DNA of 64,000 nt from the NCBI GenBank assembly GCA_963789215.1, contig CAWBJY010000011.1:992001-1056000 (forward strand). The letters are read 5' to 3'. Below, in pieces: positions 17,948-27,800 of this stretch. Positions within the stretch are counted from its first letter, which is position 1, and the number at the start of each line of letters is the position of its first letter. The notes beneath the pieces are model-generated. The model did not search any database. It was not told where the DNA came from and worked only from the letters and a program-made list of their open reading frames with translations. The stretch is from Phormidesmis sp963789215 (lineage in GTDB: Bacteria; Cyanobacteriota; Cyanobacteriia; Phormidesmidales; Phormidesmidaceae). Made by a program: the position numbers and the translations under genes.

Positions 17948-18241
17948 ATGATCATCGACACTGAACAGGTACGCAAAGTTGCTACGCTGGCCCGTTTGGC
18001 GCTTACTGAAGCCGAAGAGGAGCAGTTTACAACTCAGCTTAGCGGCATTTTAGAGTACGTGCAGCAGCTCGACGAGCTCGACACAAAAGACGTTCTCCCA
18101 ACGACCCGAGCCATTGAAGTGAGTAATATCACGCGCCCCGATACGCTTGAAGTTTTTCCTGAACGCGAGGCTATTCTAGACAGTGCTCCCGATCGGGAAG
18201 AAGACTTCTTTAAGGTGCCGAAGATTATGAGCGATGAGTAG
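17948..18241 (+). CDS. gatC: Glutamyl/aspartyl-tRNA amidotransferase subunit C
   Basis: GatC is the small subunit that stabilises the GatA-GatB amidotransferase, which makes Gln-tRNA-Gln and Asn-tRNA-Asn by transamidation. The 97-residue sequence shows VRKVATLARLALTEAEEEQF, LDELDT and the C-terminal FFKVPKIM, as in the family. gatA and gatB are not in the window, as is usual in cyanobacteria where the genes are dispersed. The ATG at 17948 is the first codon before the conserved start MIIDTEQVRKVA. Confidence 0.95.
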   Translation: MIIDTEQVRKVATLARLALTEAEEEQFTTQLSGILEYVQQLDELDTKDVLPTTRAIEVSNITRPDTLEVFPEREAILDSAPDREEDFFKVPKIMSDE

Positions 18242-18252
18242 AGAACATTCCT

Positions 18253-19398
18253 TTACTCCCATGAGTTTGCCAAAAGAATAACGCCACCGCTCACAATGAT
18301 CGTGGATAGAAGGATCGAAAGGGTCGTTTTAGTGGGCACCAGCAGGTTGTAGAAGACATCAGGATTAAATAGGAAGACAGCGCTGAGACAGCTAAAAATG
18401 GCGATGAGTCCGTACATCACTAAACGAGGGACGCCGCCTGCGATCGCTTCTACTCGGCCCGGTTTGCGCTGACTGGGCATTGGTGGATTCATAGGTTGTC
18501 TGGCGGGTTCGGGGATGCAGCTGCGATCGCGCTGAGGAATAATTTCTTCAACGGCGGGTCTTACGGCCGCATAGAAGTGATTCTTTAGCCGTTCTTCTGT
18601 TTGGAGTTCTCTGGCCTGCTGACGTTTGCTGTCGTCTGTGCGATCGCGCTGACGCTGCTGTTCGGTTTGGTAGAACTGCCGCTGCAACGCCTCAATCGTT
18701 TCGCGATTTTCCTTACTGTCTCCTTGTAGCTTGGCTAGTTGGACTTTGGCTTGCTGCAACTCGACTTGACCCCACTGAAACGCCTTAGTGACTTCGCCTA
18801 GCTGTCGGGCTGTCTCGTTGAGCTGGGACTGTAGCTCGTTGCTGCTCGTGTTTGGAATTGGGCTACTTGACCGACCGCCATTGAAAGGAACCGGTTTTTC
18901 GAGGTTTGAAGTCCTAGCTCGACTGTTGGCTGTCTTTTTATCGTGCCAGTCGTTTGATGCGCTGTCTGGATCTTGGTTAGGCGATGTCTTGTAATAGTTT
19001 GGGCTGTTCGTCTCCAAATTTGGGCTGTCGGGAGCGCCATCGATGACTTTAGTGGAAGATTGGCGGTCTCTAAACTGGCCGTTACTGTTTGACTGGTCAA
19101 GTGAGTTAATCATGGGAAACAGTTCCTTCTCAGCTATGGCAGGCTGACTATTATGGGGACAGATAGCGGGCTGGCACATCTCACGAAGGCGATCGCCTTC
19201 TACGTCGGTAACACTATTATCAAAGAGGCACCTCACATTGTAGTCGATTGTATAACCGCCGCTCATATAGTGGCTATCAAATAGCTCATAGTCGAGGGAA
19301 ATAAACGGCTGATTGATCGAGAAGTGAGGCCACAGTAAAGCGACTTCGGTAGCTTTCACTTTGGCATCCTGTAGATTGCTGAAATCTTTTCTATACAT
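18253..19398 (-). CDS. Unknown protein: coiled coil plus two C-terminal membrane segments
   Basis: A 381-residue protein that I do not recognise. Residues 1-90 are globular with aromatic residues, 95-185 are low-complexity and rich in Ser, Asn and Pro, 190-275 are Gln/Glu/Arg-rich with heptad pattern (probable coiled coil), and two hydrophobic segments lie at about 326-345 and 358-378. It would be tail-anchored with most of the protein in the cytoplasm. A good ribosome-binding site (CCAGGAGAAGCC) precedes the ATG. It is divergent from the STAND gene across a 488-base AT-rich spacer, so the two may share control. Confidence 0.75.
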   Translation of the reverse strand: MYRKDFSNLQDAKVKATEVALLWPHFSINQPFISLDYELFDSHYMSGGYTIDYNVRCLFDNSVTDVEGDRLREMCQPAICPHNSQPAIAEKELFPMINSLDQSNSNGQFRDRQSSTKVIDGAPDSPNLETNSPNYYKTSPNQDPDSASNDWHDKKTANSRARTSNLEKPVPFNGGRSSSPIPNTSSNELQSQLNETARQLGEVTKAFQWGQVELQQAKVQLAKLQGDSKENRETIEALQRQFYQTEQQRQRDRTDDSKRQQARELQTEERLKNHFYAAVRPAVEEIIPQRDRSCIPEPARQPMNPPMPSQRKPGRVEAIAGGVPRLVMYGLIAIFSCLSAVFLFNPDVFYNLLVPTKTTLSILLSTIIVSGGVILLANSWE

Positions 19399-19886
19399 GG
19401 CTTCTCCTGGGGTTAAGAAAAGTTTGACAGAGACTCTCAGACTGACTATCGATAGGTTTTTATCGAGTTTGACTACAAATCACATACATAATCTCACAAA
19501 CCTCACATATATAAAGTAGCGAGCAAAAAATCGCCTGTCAAGGTAATTTATACGTAAACTTGCGGTTGAGAGGCGGCTATGTCCAAAATGAAACGCTATT
19601 GTCCTGGTTTGTGAGATGGGTGCTTATATGTCTAAACCTTCTATTTCAGGCTTGTTTGCCGCATCTATCGGCTTGGCTCAGGTTCTATGCGATGGCCTGC
19701 ATGTATTTCTGTGATGCCTCTGTTTAAATTCAATAAATACCGATAAAATACAACTCATATTTATACGTTGTACTAACCTTTTTATCGATTTATCTCACTT
19801 GACGGCTCTATGCTGTCTGGCTGAGTGTTTCCTTCGCCCACTTCAGCGCTGTTGCCTAGCCATCAGGCTCAATAGCAACCAAAAAT
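19399..19886. other. AT-rich divergent promoter region
   Basis: This 488-base spacer separates two divergent genes of the island. It is markedly AT-rich compared with its surroundings. The element TTTTTATCGA occurs twice (about 19455 and 19783), and CGATAAAA occurs near 19741 in opposite orientation. These could be binding sites, but no known motif is recognised. No convincing gene is seen. Confidence 0.5.
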
Positions 19887-22800
19887 ATGGATAATTCTAG
19901 TCCTTCTAAGGATCTATCAGAAGAAAAGCTGACTCGGTTCGCAGCGGATAAGCAGGTGTCGGCAGGAGAGCTAGACGCGCTGAAGCTGGCGCTTTTGAAG
20001 AAGAGTAAGAGTCGGGAGATCGCGGCGGCGCTAGATATCTCGGAGGCGGCGGCCCGCAAGCGACTGGGAGAGGTTTATCGGAAGTTTGATATTCAAGGTA
20101 GAGGCCCCGGAAAACTGGCTGCTTTGAGGGCGAAGCTAATGAGTGCGGATGAGCGCGATCGCAATCAGGGCCAAATGAATCAGGTGGCGATTGGCGACAG
20201 CTTGGACGAAGCGCCTGCGATCGCTGGTTTTGTTGGGCGCAAAGCTCCGCTAGCTAAGCTAGAGCGCTGGCTCATGTCGCCTATAAAAGGTCACAGGCTG
20301 CTAGCTATTTGTGGCATTGGTGGCATGGGTAAAACCTGGCTGGCTCGAAAGCTGGTAGAAGCTGTGGGCGGTCACTTCCAGGCAGTTGTGTGGCTACCCA
20401 TCGATCCGGACAGGTCGCCTGTAGATCAGCTTTCGAAACTTTTAAGCGCCCTGAGAGCGGCTAAATCGCCGTCATCCACCACCTCAGACTCGATTGCGAG
20501 TAACCATCTTGCCAGCGTAGATGTCGATCCCCAACCGCAGTCTACTCAGTTGATTGAGCAAATTATGGCGCAAATCAGCGCTAGTCGCTGTCTAGTTGTT
20601 TTAGATGGATACGAGCGGCTTTTTGTTAGTCACAGTAAGGATATTGGCCTTGAGCAGACTGACAGACAGAACGGTGAGAGCGGGAAGGCCAATCGCCAAA
20701 AGCATGACAGCTATCTGGCTGATGAGAAAATAAGGGGAGAGTCTGAGCATTCAGACGGTCTATGGCTGCATCAAGACACTGTCAAAATGATAGAGGCGAT
20801 GCCTTCTGAGTTTGAAAGAAACTTGTCTGAGGAGGGCGAGGAGCTAGCTTTGGATCTTCAGTTGCCTGTCGCGTATGGGCCAGGATTTGAGGTTTATGGG
20901 CAACTGCTGAGGGCCATAAAGTCGAGGCCCGGTGCTAGTTCTAGCTGTGTGATGGTGACTAGTCGAGAGAAGCCCCCAGAGGTGATGGTCGAAAGCGATG
21001 CGGTGAGACTGTATAAGCTGGGTGGGTTAGATGACGCCGAGGCAGAAGAACTGCTAAGCGGCTTTAACTTAAAAGATCCGGCGGCGCGTCAGACGCTAAT
21101 TGAGCGCTATTGTGGCCATCCGATGGCGCTGAGATTCGCAGCTAATACGATTAAAGATGTTTTCTTTGGCAGTATTCAGGACTTTTTAGATCAGGCAATT
21201 TCTGTTTTTTACGATCTTGAAAGTGTCCTGCGCACTCAAATTAAGCGACTCTCTCCGATCGAAAAAGAAGCTATGTACTGGCTGGCGATTAATCATCGCG
21301 ACTGTACCTTGGAAGATTTGCGTTCGGATATATTGTCTGAAGCGCATAAATCGCAGTTGCCTTACGTTTTGAAGTCTTTGGAAAGGCGATCGCTGATTGA
21401 GGTGAAGCGTCTGGGTCGCTCTGCTTCAGACAGTCCGCTATTTAGTTTGCATCCGATTGTGGCGGAGTATGTGTTAGACCGGTTTGTTCGCAAAATTTTT
21501 AGCGAACTCAAGCGGGGGAATTTGCAAATTTTTAATCAACATGCCTTGATGAAAGCCGACGCGGAAGATAGCCTGCGAGAGTTTCAGAAGGCGAAAATCG
21601 TTCGACCTATCCTGGCTCGGCTGAAGCGAAGCTACCACAGTCTGCATCAGGTGGACGAGCATTTGAGCCGTTTGCTCACTCAGTTTCGAGCAGACCATGC
21701 GGCCCGCAAAGGATATGCCGGTGGCAACTTTATCAATTTGTTAGTGCAGCTCTCTAAAGGCGAGCTGATTCGCAAAGATTTTTCCCAAATGACCATTTGG
21801 CAGGCGTATTTGCAAGGGGTACAGCTCCGAGAGGTGGACTTTAGACGCTGCCAGCTAGATCGAACTATTTTTACGGAGACGCTAGGCGATGTGACGACCG
21901 TTTCGCTCAGCCATCCTGATGCCACTTCGTTCTCGCGCCCTTTGCTGGCAGCGGGAGATACCCGAGGGGTCGTGCATTTGTGGCATACGCACGATTTGTC
22001 GCGGTCGAGCGGTCAGAAATTTTGTGAGTGGATGGCGCACAGCGGCTGGATTAGAACGGTGGTGCTGGCGTCTTATCATAAAATGCCGTTGCTGGTGACG
22101 GGCGGTGATGACAACTGGCTTAAGCTCTGGCTATTGCCTACGCCAGAGCAGCCAGCGATTCAGCCAGAACAGCTTTGGCAGCAGTCTGCAAAGGAACGGA
22201 TTTATGCGATCGCGCTCAATCCAAAAGGCAATATCATCGCCACAGGCGGTGACAGTAAGCTCACGCTTTACGACACTCAAACCGGCAGAGAACTTTATTC
22301 GGATGAGGTACGTTTGCTGAGCGGGTCAGCGCCTATTCAGCCGAGCGATATTTCTAATAGTGAAACGACTAACGTCCTAGCTGTTGAGGATATAGGAGCT
22401 TCTGATAACGCGGCGGATAAGTGCGGCTCGGCGGCATTGAAAAAGAGGATTCAAGCAATCGCCTTTAGCCCAGACGGTCGGTGGCTAGCAGCTGAGGGAG
22501 AAAGCCACGCGATTTGCTTGCGGCCCGTAAAATCGTTGTTGAGCAACGAACCTGACTGTACAAATTGGCCTATTCTGTCGGGCCACACAGAAACCATTCA
22601 CTCGCTCGTGTTTAGCCCAGATGGGCAACAGTTGATCAGCGGCAGTGAAGACCGGAGAATTTGCATTTGGGATGTGGCTGGTCAAACGCTAAAAAAAGAG
22701 CTTTATCGGCCCGGCGATGGCATCCGGTCTGTGGCCATTAGCGATGACGGACAGTTTCTAGCCAGTGCTGGCGATGACTGCCAGGTAACGCTTTGGGACT

Positions 22801-24086
22801 TGCATCATTACCGTCTGCTTGAAGATATTTTGACCGGTAATAGTCGCGTGTCTTCGGTGAGCTTTCAGCGACAGAAGGATAAACTGCTGCTGGCGGCAGG
22901 CGGCGATCGCCAGATGTTAAAGCTTTGGCAAATTACTGATGCCGACCGTGGCTGTGGCGAGCTGGATAGTCTAAGCGGTTCTTCTGGCAAGTCTACTGGT
23001 AGTACCCCGAAAGTTGAGCCGTTGAAGACCTATTGCGGCTATACCAACGGCATTCGGGCAATCGCCTTTATTGGAGAGAACCGCATTATCAGCGGCGGCG
23101 ATAGCCGTGACTTGTCCGTCTGGGATACTCAGTCCTGCGAACGTAAAGCCAGATTGTCGCTACACCATGGGCGAATTTGGGCGATCGCTGTAGATCGAGA
23201 GAACAACAGAATTGCCAGCGCCAGTGACGACCATACCGTTCGGCTGTGGGATGCGGCTACGAGCCAGTGCCTGATTGCGCTCCCCGGACATCGAAACTGG
23301 GTACGTACCGTAGCCTTTAGTCAGCATGGGCAGTTCTTGGCCAGCAGCGGCGATGACTGTACCATTAGGATTTGGAACACGGCTTCGGGATACTGCTTGA
23401 AGACGCTAGAGCGCAGACCGGGAGAAAAGAGCTACTGGATTCGCTCGGTTGCGTTCAATCCACAAAATGCTCGCTATTTGATCAGCGGTGGTGACGATCG
23501 AGTTGTTAAGCTGTGGGATAGAAAAGAGGGTTGGTACAAACCGCTATCCATTCACCACCAGCGGATCTACGCGGTGGCCTATAGTCCTGACGGTCGGTGG
23601 GTGGCCAGTGGCAGCGCCGATGCTACCGTCATACTATGGGATCTTGACGGGGAATGCGTTCGGTTTAAGTTTGACGACCCGGATATGAGCATTCAAACTA
23701 TTGCCTTCAGTCCTGATGGTCAGTATTTGGCGGCGGGTGGAGAGGATCAGGTGGTATATGTGTGGGATATGAGGGCAGAGAATCCAGCCGAAAGCTGTTT
23801 CATTTTTCGACCGCAAAAGCCCATTGATCTATCGGGTGGCATTCGGGCGATCGCCTTTAGCCCAGATGGCAAATTCATCATCAGTGGGGGCCTCGATGAG
23901 ATTATTCGAATTGGGGCAATGGAACAAATAAAGACGGATAAGCCTGGCATTTTGGGCGTGATGATTCAGCGCGATCGCCCCTACGAAAATGTAGAGATCG
24001 CCAATATTAAAGGACTCAGTACCCTGCAAAAGGCCAGCCTGATGACGCTCGGGGCGGTTGATGAAACTCAGTCGCTGCTGGCCTAG
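19887..24086 (+). CDS. STAND NTPase with N-terminal HTH-like region and 14 WD40 repeats
   Basis: A 1399-residue protein. Residues 20-85 look like a LuxR/GerE-type helix-turn-helix (KSREIAAALDISEAAARKRL). The NTPase follows with Walker A GIGGMGKTW (143-151) and Walker B RCLVVLDGYE (234-243), interrupted by a charged insert (about 250-320), then helical arms. From about 660 to 1335 I count 14 WD40 units with [LIV]-x-[SG]-G-x-D...WD endings, enough for two seven-bladed propellers. Such proteins oligomerise when the propeller senses a ligand. Related proteins act in signalling, programmed death or phage defence. No nuclease, TIR or protease effector is seen, so the N-terminal HTH may be the output. 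Confidence 0.85.
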   Translation: MDNSSPSKDLSEEKLTRFAADKQVSAGELDALKLALLKKSKSREIAAALDISEAAARKRLGEVYRKFDIQGRGPGKLAALRAKLMSADERDRNQGQMNQVAIGDSLDEAPAIAGFVGRKAPLAKLERWLMSPIKGHRLLAICGIGGMGKTWLARKLVEAVGGHFQAVVWLPIDPDRSPVDQLSKLLSALRAAKSPSSTTSDSIASNHLASVDVDPQPQSTQLIEQIMAQISASRCLVVLDGYERLFVSHSKDIGLEQTDRQNGESGKANRQKHDSYLADEKIRGESEHSDGLWLHQDTVKMIEAMPSEFERNLSEEGEELALDLQLPVAYGPGFEVYGQLLRAIKSRPGASSSCVMVTSREKPPEVMVESDAVRLYKLGGLDDAEAEELLSGFNLKDPAARQTLIERYCGHPMALRFAANTIKDVFFGSIQDFLDQAISVFYDLESVLRTQIKRLSPIEKEAMYWLAINHRDCTLEDLRSDILSEAHKSQLPYVLKSLERRSLIEVKRLGRSASDSPLFSLHPIVAEYVLDRFVRKIFSELKRGNLQIFNQHALMKADAEDSLREFQKAKIVRPILARLKRSYHSLHQVDEHLSRLLTQFRADHAARKGYAGGNFINLLVQLSKGELIRKDFSQMTIWQAYLQGVQLREVDFRRCQLDRTIFTETLGDVTTVSLSHPDATSFSRPLLAAGDTRGVVHLWHTHDLSRSSGQKFCEWMAHSGWIRTVVLASYHKMPLLVTGGDDNWLKLWLLPTPEQPAIQPEQLWQQSAKERIYAIALNPKGNIIATGGDSKLTLYDTQTGRELYSDEVRLLSGSAPIQPSDISNSETTNVLAVEDIGASDNAADKCGSAALKKRIQAIAFSPDGRWLAAEGESHAICLRPVKSLLSNEPDCTNWPILSGHTETIHSLVFSPDGQQLISGSEDRRICIWDVAGQTLKKELYRPGDGIRSVAISDDGQFLASAGDDCQVTLWDLHHYRLLEDILTGNSRVSSVSFQRQKDKLLLAAGGDRQMLKLWQITDADRGCGELDSLSGSSGKSTGSTPKVEPLKTYCGYTNGIRAIAFIGENRIISGGDSRDLSVWDTQSCERKARLSLHHGRIWAIAVDRENNRIASASDDHTVRLWDAATSQCLIALPGHRNWVRTVAFSQHGQFLASSGDDCTIRIWNTASGYCLKTLERRPGEKSYWIRSVAFNPQNARYLISGGDDRVVKLWDRKEGWYKPLSIHHQRIYAVAYSPDGRWVASGSADATVILWDLDGECVRFKFDDPDMSIQTIAFSPDGQYLAAGGEDQVVYVWDMRAENPAESCFIFRPQKPIDLSGGIRAIAFSPDGKFIISGGLDEIIRIGAMEQIKTDKPGILGVMIQRDRPYENVEIANIKGLSTLQKASLMTLGAVDETQSLLA

Positions 24087-24092
24087 CGGCTG

Positions 24093-24470
24093 CTAAGTGT
24101 AGAGAGTTCGATGGCACCATTGATTGATTAGCTCCAGATCTTCTGGCTGAATCTCTTCTTCATAGTGAGTCCCTGCTTCTATATTTATGCGGCGGCTTTG
24201 CGACATTTGATTTGAGGTGTTGATTAAAAGTCGGCCAGGTTCTTTGGCTACTAAGATCTGTATTTGACAGATAGCCATTGTTGTAAAAGCAGGCGGTAAG
24301 AGTGTCCAATTAAGCTTTTCTATCCCTGGGATTGCTTCAATAATGTCTTCGAATCGCGATAACATACCGGTTTCCATATCTGGGTTATGCAGCAGCAAGA
24401 GCCTGAAGCTGTGAGGGTGATCTTTGACGTACTGTGGGTAGTTGACATAGCGGTGTAGATGTTCGTGCAT
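24093..24470 (-). CDS. Hypothetical protein, 125 residues
   Basis: Not recognised. The sequence is soluble with a His-rich start (MHEHLHRYVNY) and an acidic end (EEEIQPEDLELINQWCHR). It has a clear ribosome-binding site GGAGGA just upstream of the ATG. It is tail-to-tail with the STAND gene, only 6 bases apart, and divergent from the 1100-residue gene, with TGTACATTTT sites in the shared spacer. This suggests co-regulation with the large gene. No motif indicates function. Confidence 0.7.
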   Translation of the reverse strand: MHEHLHRYVNYPQYVKDHPHSFRLLLLHNPDMETGMLSRFEDIIEAIPGIEKLNWTLLPPAFTTMAICQIQILVAKEPGRLLINTSNQMSQSRRINIEAGTHYEEEIQPEDLELINQWCHRTLYT

Positions 24471-24566
24471 GAGAATCCTCCTATGACCCAGCTAGAAAGC
24501 TGTGTGAGCGATAGACTGGACAAGCAAACGTGCGTATAGAAGGCAGACGATTGTAAAGTTTCATTT

Positions 24567-24576
24567 TGTACATTTT
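24567..24576. promoter_or_regulatory. TGTACATTTT half-site upstream of the 125-residue gene
   Basis: TGTACATTTT at 24567-24576 lies about 97 bases upstream of the minus-strand start at 24470. The same string is part of the palindrome at 24760-24782. Identity of the regulator is unknown. Confidence 0.45.
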
Positions 24577-24759
24577 AACTGTATCCCTTTGAAACGGGAG
24601 AAGTTTGTATCAAGTGATACTATTTTTCAAAAAGTGCTGCTTAGAGAGGACGAATTTTTTGACAGTTAAAGCCATTCCAATCAGTCTTGGCATCGTGTCA
24701 ATCCCCTATTACCGTCCTAAACTAGACTCTATCACAGCCCTAATTTGTGTGCTACAAAC

Positions 24760-24782
24760 AAAATGTACAGAATGTACATTTT
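24760..24782. promoter_or_regulatory. Palindromic operator candidate AAAATGTAC-N5-GTACATTTT
   Basis: AAAATGTAC (24760-24768) and GTACATTTT (24774-24782) are perfect 9-bp arms with a 5-base spacer, 72 bases before the start of the 1100-residue gene. The spacing and symmetry are typical of a site for a dimeric repressor or activator. Confidence 0.55.
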
Positions 24783-24854
24783 GACGTTATGCCTTTCAGG
24801 GCGGACGTTTTTGCTTACGGTTTGATGGTCTGTTGAGCTGAGGTTGGCTATTTT

Positions 24855-27800
24855 ATGAGTAATTCTTCTGGCGCACTAGGACGAAAGCGCGATCTTGACG
24901 ATCAGAATCGCGATCGCCAGGTTTACCGGTATTTGCTAACGCTAAGTGGTCTTCCCCTGACTAGCAAAGTGCCGCAAATGCCGAATGAGACTCGACTAGC
25001 TGAGCAGTGGGGTTTTGCCGCAAATCGAATTTTTGTCCGCAGAGTTTTACGCTCTGTCCTATACAAGCGGTTTTATCGCGATAAAGAAGATGAACAACTG
25101 CCGGTTCCAGGACTCACGCTCTCTAAACTGGTTGGCATTTTAGAGGCGTTGCAAGACTATCAAGAGCGAGAACAGGTTCTAGATGAAGATTCAAGAGCCT
25201 CGCACATTATTACGCCAGAAGAGAAGCTGAAAGCGCTTGGTTTGTTTTTTCAGCTATCGGCAGAAGAGAGAAAACGACTGTCGCTTCAGCTGCCCAAAGG
25301 CAATGTGTTGCTAAATCAGATTATAGAAAAAGTGGCTGATCCGTCGGGGCCGTACAGCAAAGAAAACGTGCATCGCCTTTATCGGTTCTTTTTGCAACAG
25401 TTGGGCGAGCAGTCGTCTAAAAGCTTCGCCGATGTGCTGCGGGATGCGGGTGAAGTGACCCCACAAGACTTTATTAAAAAAGTGGTGGCAGAGTATGTAG
25501 ATTGGCGGCTAGCTGGGCTAGAAGCGCGTGACAAAGGTGAGGTGGAAAAGCAGCTTGTAGATAAGGTAGAACGAGAGATTAATCGAATTGAGTTGCAGTC
25601 GGGACTCGATCAGGTTAAGCAGTATCGCAGCCGAGATGACATTCAAGGCCACGAGCAGTTTGAGTATTTCACGGCTGATTTTATCCGGCGGCTGATTCAT
25701 TCAGTGGTCGATAATGAGCTGATTACAGATGAGTTTCCGGTGCATCTGAAGTATTTTGAGATTCGGCGGATTAAGCCGCTGCCGCTGTTTATTTGGCGAT
25801 CGCACCAACCCAACGGACTGCTCAATCCATTTCTCTTAGGCGACGAGCAGGAAGGCAAAAGCGTCGAAGGGTTAGAGCGCCAGGTCGCCTATCGAGTGCG
25901 AGTGCATTTCTACATCAATCTTCCCGATGGTTACGATATTCGCTTTAAAGATCTGACCGCCCAAAGTAAGGTGACCGAGCGTAGGCGACTGGAGTTTTCG
26001 GAGGAAGTGGTGGGGATTGGCTGTCCAACTTCGCACATTACTACGGCGATTAATCGGGTACTGTTTTGGGATATTCCGGTACTAGATGGCTATACGCCCA
26101 TTGTGGATGGGGTTTATTGCAACGATGAGGTGATGGGTGGAACGCCCAACAGTCCGGTTTGGTCTCATGCGGTGGCTCGGCTATACAAGACTCAAGATGC
26201 GGAAGATGCGATCGCGCACGATGTTCCTTGTGATGAAGTAGCAACCCGAGCAGAAACTGCCAGTGCCGATTTTTGTGGCTTCGATTTAATTGAAACTTCT
26301 GCTAAAGCTGCTTTGCTAGCTAGGCTAAAGCTGATAAAGCAAGTGTTGGCCAGTCAGCCGGGCGTCAGCGCTAGCGAATATATCTCTCAGCTTTGCTTTC
26401 GCATTGAAGAATCTACCGCTCTCAATAAAGCGCAAGATGCTATTTGCCATTATCCGTTCTCGCTTAGGGCGATGGAAGGACGGTTGGAAGAGACTGTTTT
26501 TAACCAGCGATACCGACAGCGACGGCCCGGCTTTGTTTTTGAGGTGCCAGCTAGTGGCGATAGCTGGAGTGTGATTGCATTAGAGGCTCAGATTGCGATC
26601 GCCGAAGCCAACCTCAAGGAAGGGCTGACCCATATTGCCAGAAGATATTTAGAGGCAATCCAACCTTTTTTTGAAGGCAATATTGCAGATAAAGTAAGTA
26701 ACTTGATGCTAGCAAAATATTATTTGTGCTGGTTTCGCTACGAATACCTGAGCGACTTAGACGACGCCGTTTATCCGCAGCCCGATCGCTACGTCGCTGT
26801 CCGACAGGCAGAAGCTTATATCGCAAAGGCAGAAAGCCATTTGCAAAGGCGATTGAAAGTCTACGAGAAGATGGACGAGCTGCCTCAGGTTAATTTGCAT
26901 CCTCAGTTTTACCTGCTTTCTCGCGTTTATGCACACAGAGCAAAGCTGCATATTTTCTTCTCTAAATATATGCCCCGGTTAGCGCTAGAAGAGACGCTGC
27001 TGAAGCCGATTGAACAACTAGAGAAGGCGCGGATTTATGCTGCCCAAGACGGCGATCCGGCGATGTATGCCCAGTGGTCTGCCTATCAAGGTTGGTGTTA
27101 TTTGATGCTGGCTTATCTGGGCGATTTTGAAAGCTCTGCGCTAGACGGCTTCAGCCACGATGGCTGTCTGGACTGGGCTGAAAGGCTGGTAGATCACGCT
27201 AAGCTGTGCTACTCGGCTAATGGCAAGATTTGCTATCAACAGATGAAGGATGCGGGAGGCCGCACCACTCAGTACGTGGCCGTGAAAGAGACTGCTTCTG
27301 ATGGGAAAGTTCGAGAGAAATATTACGGCAAGTATGGCAGCACTATGGTGGAAATGGTGCCGTTGATTAGAGAGCTGCTTCAGACAGAACAGGGTACGAG
27401 CGGTCAGCAGTATATGGAAGAGAGTAATGTGGTGAGTCTGGATGTTTCTCTGCTGAAAGAAGCTCGGCAAGATGAGAACAGCTCTATTTATCTGTTTGGG
27501 ATGCAGTCTAGTATTTTACTGTTTGCTCAGGGGATGTTGATGTTGTGCAAACACCACGAGAATGACGAGGCGCTTTCTGAAGATATTGAGAAGACGGTGA
27601 TGCGGCTGTTTACTTATTGCTGTGCGATCGCGTCTGATGGCACTATTCGCAATGAGAATCCAGCTACCTGGCCCAAGAACACTGCGCCCGGATCGATTGT
27701 TTTAGACAGAGCTTTTCCAGATGAATCTGCTGGTGAAGATTTGCAGTCGCGCGATCGCCTGTTGCAATGTCTCTATCCGCATCGACTCACGCAGTTTACA

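Noticed and set aside
19628..19714. Short frame MSKPSISGLFAAS in the divergent promoter region
   Set aside because: Only 28 codons, no clear ribosome-binding site, no reason to think it is translated.
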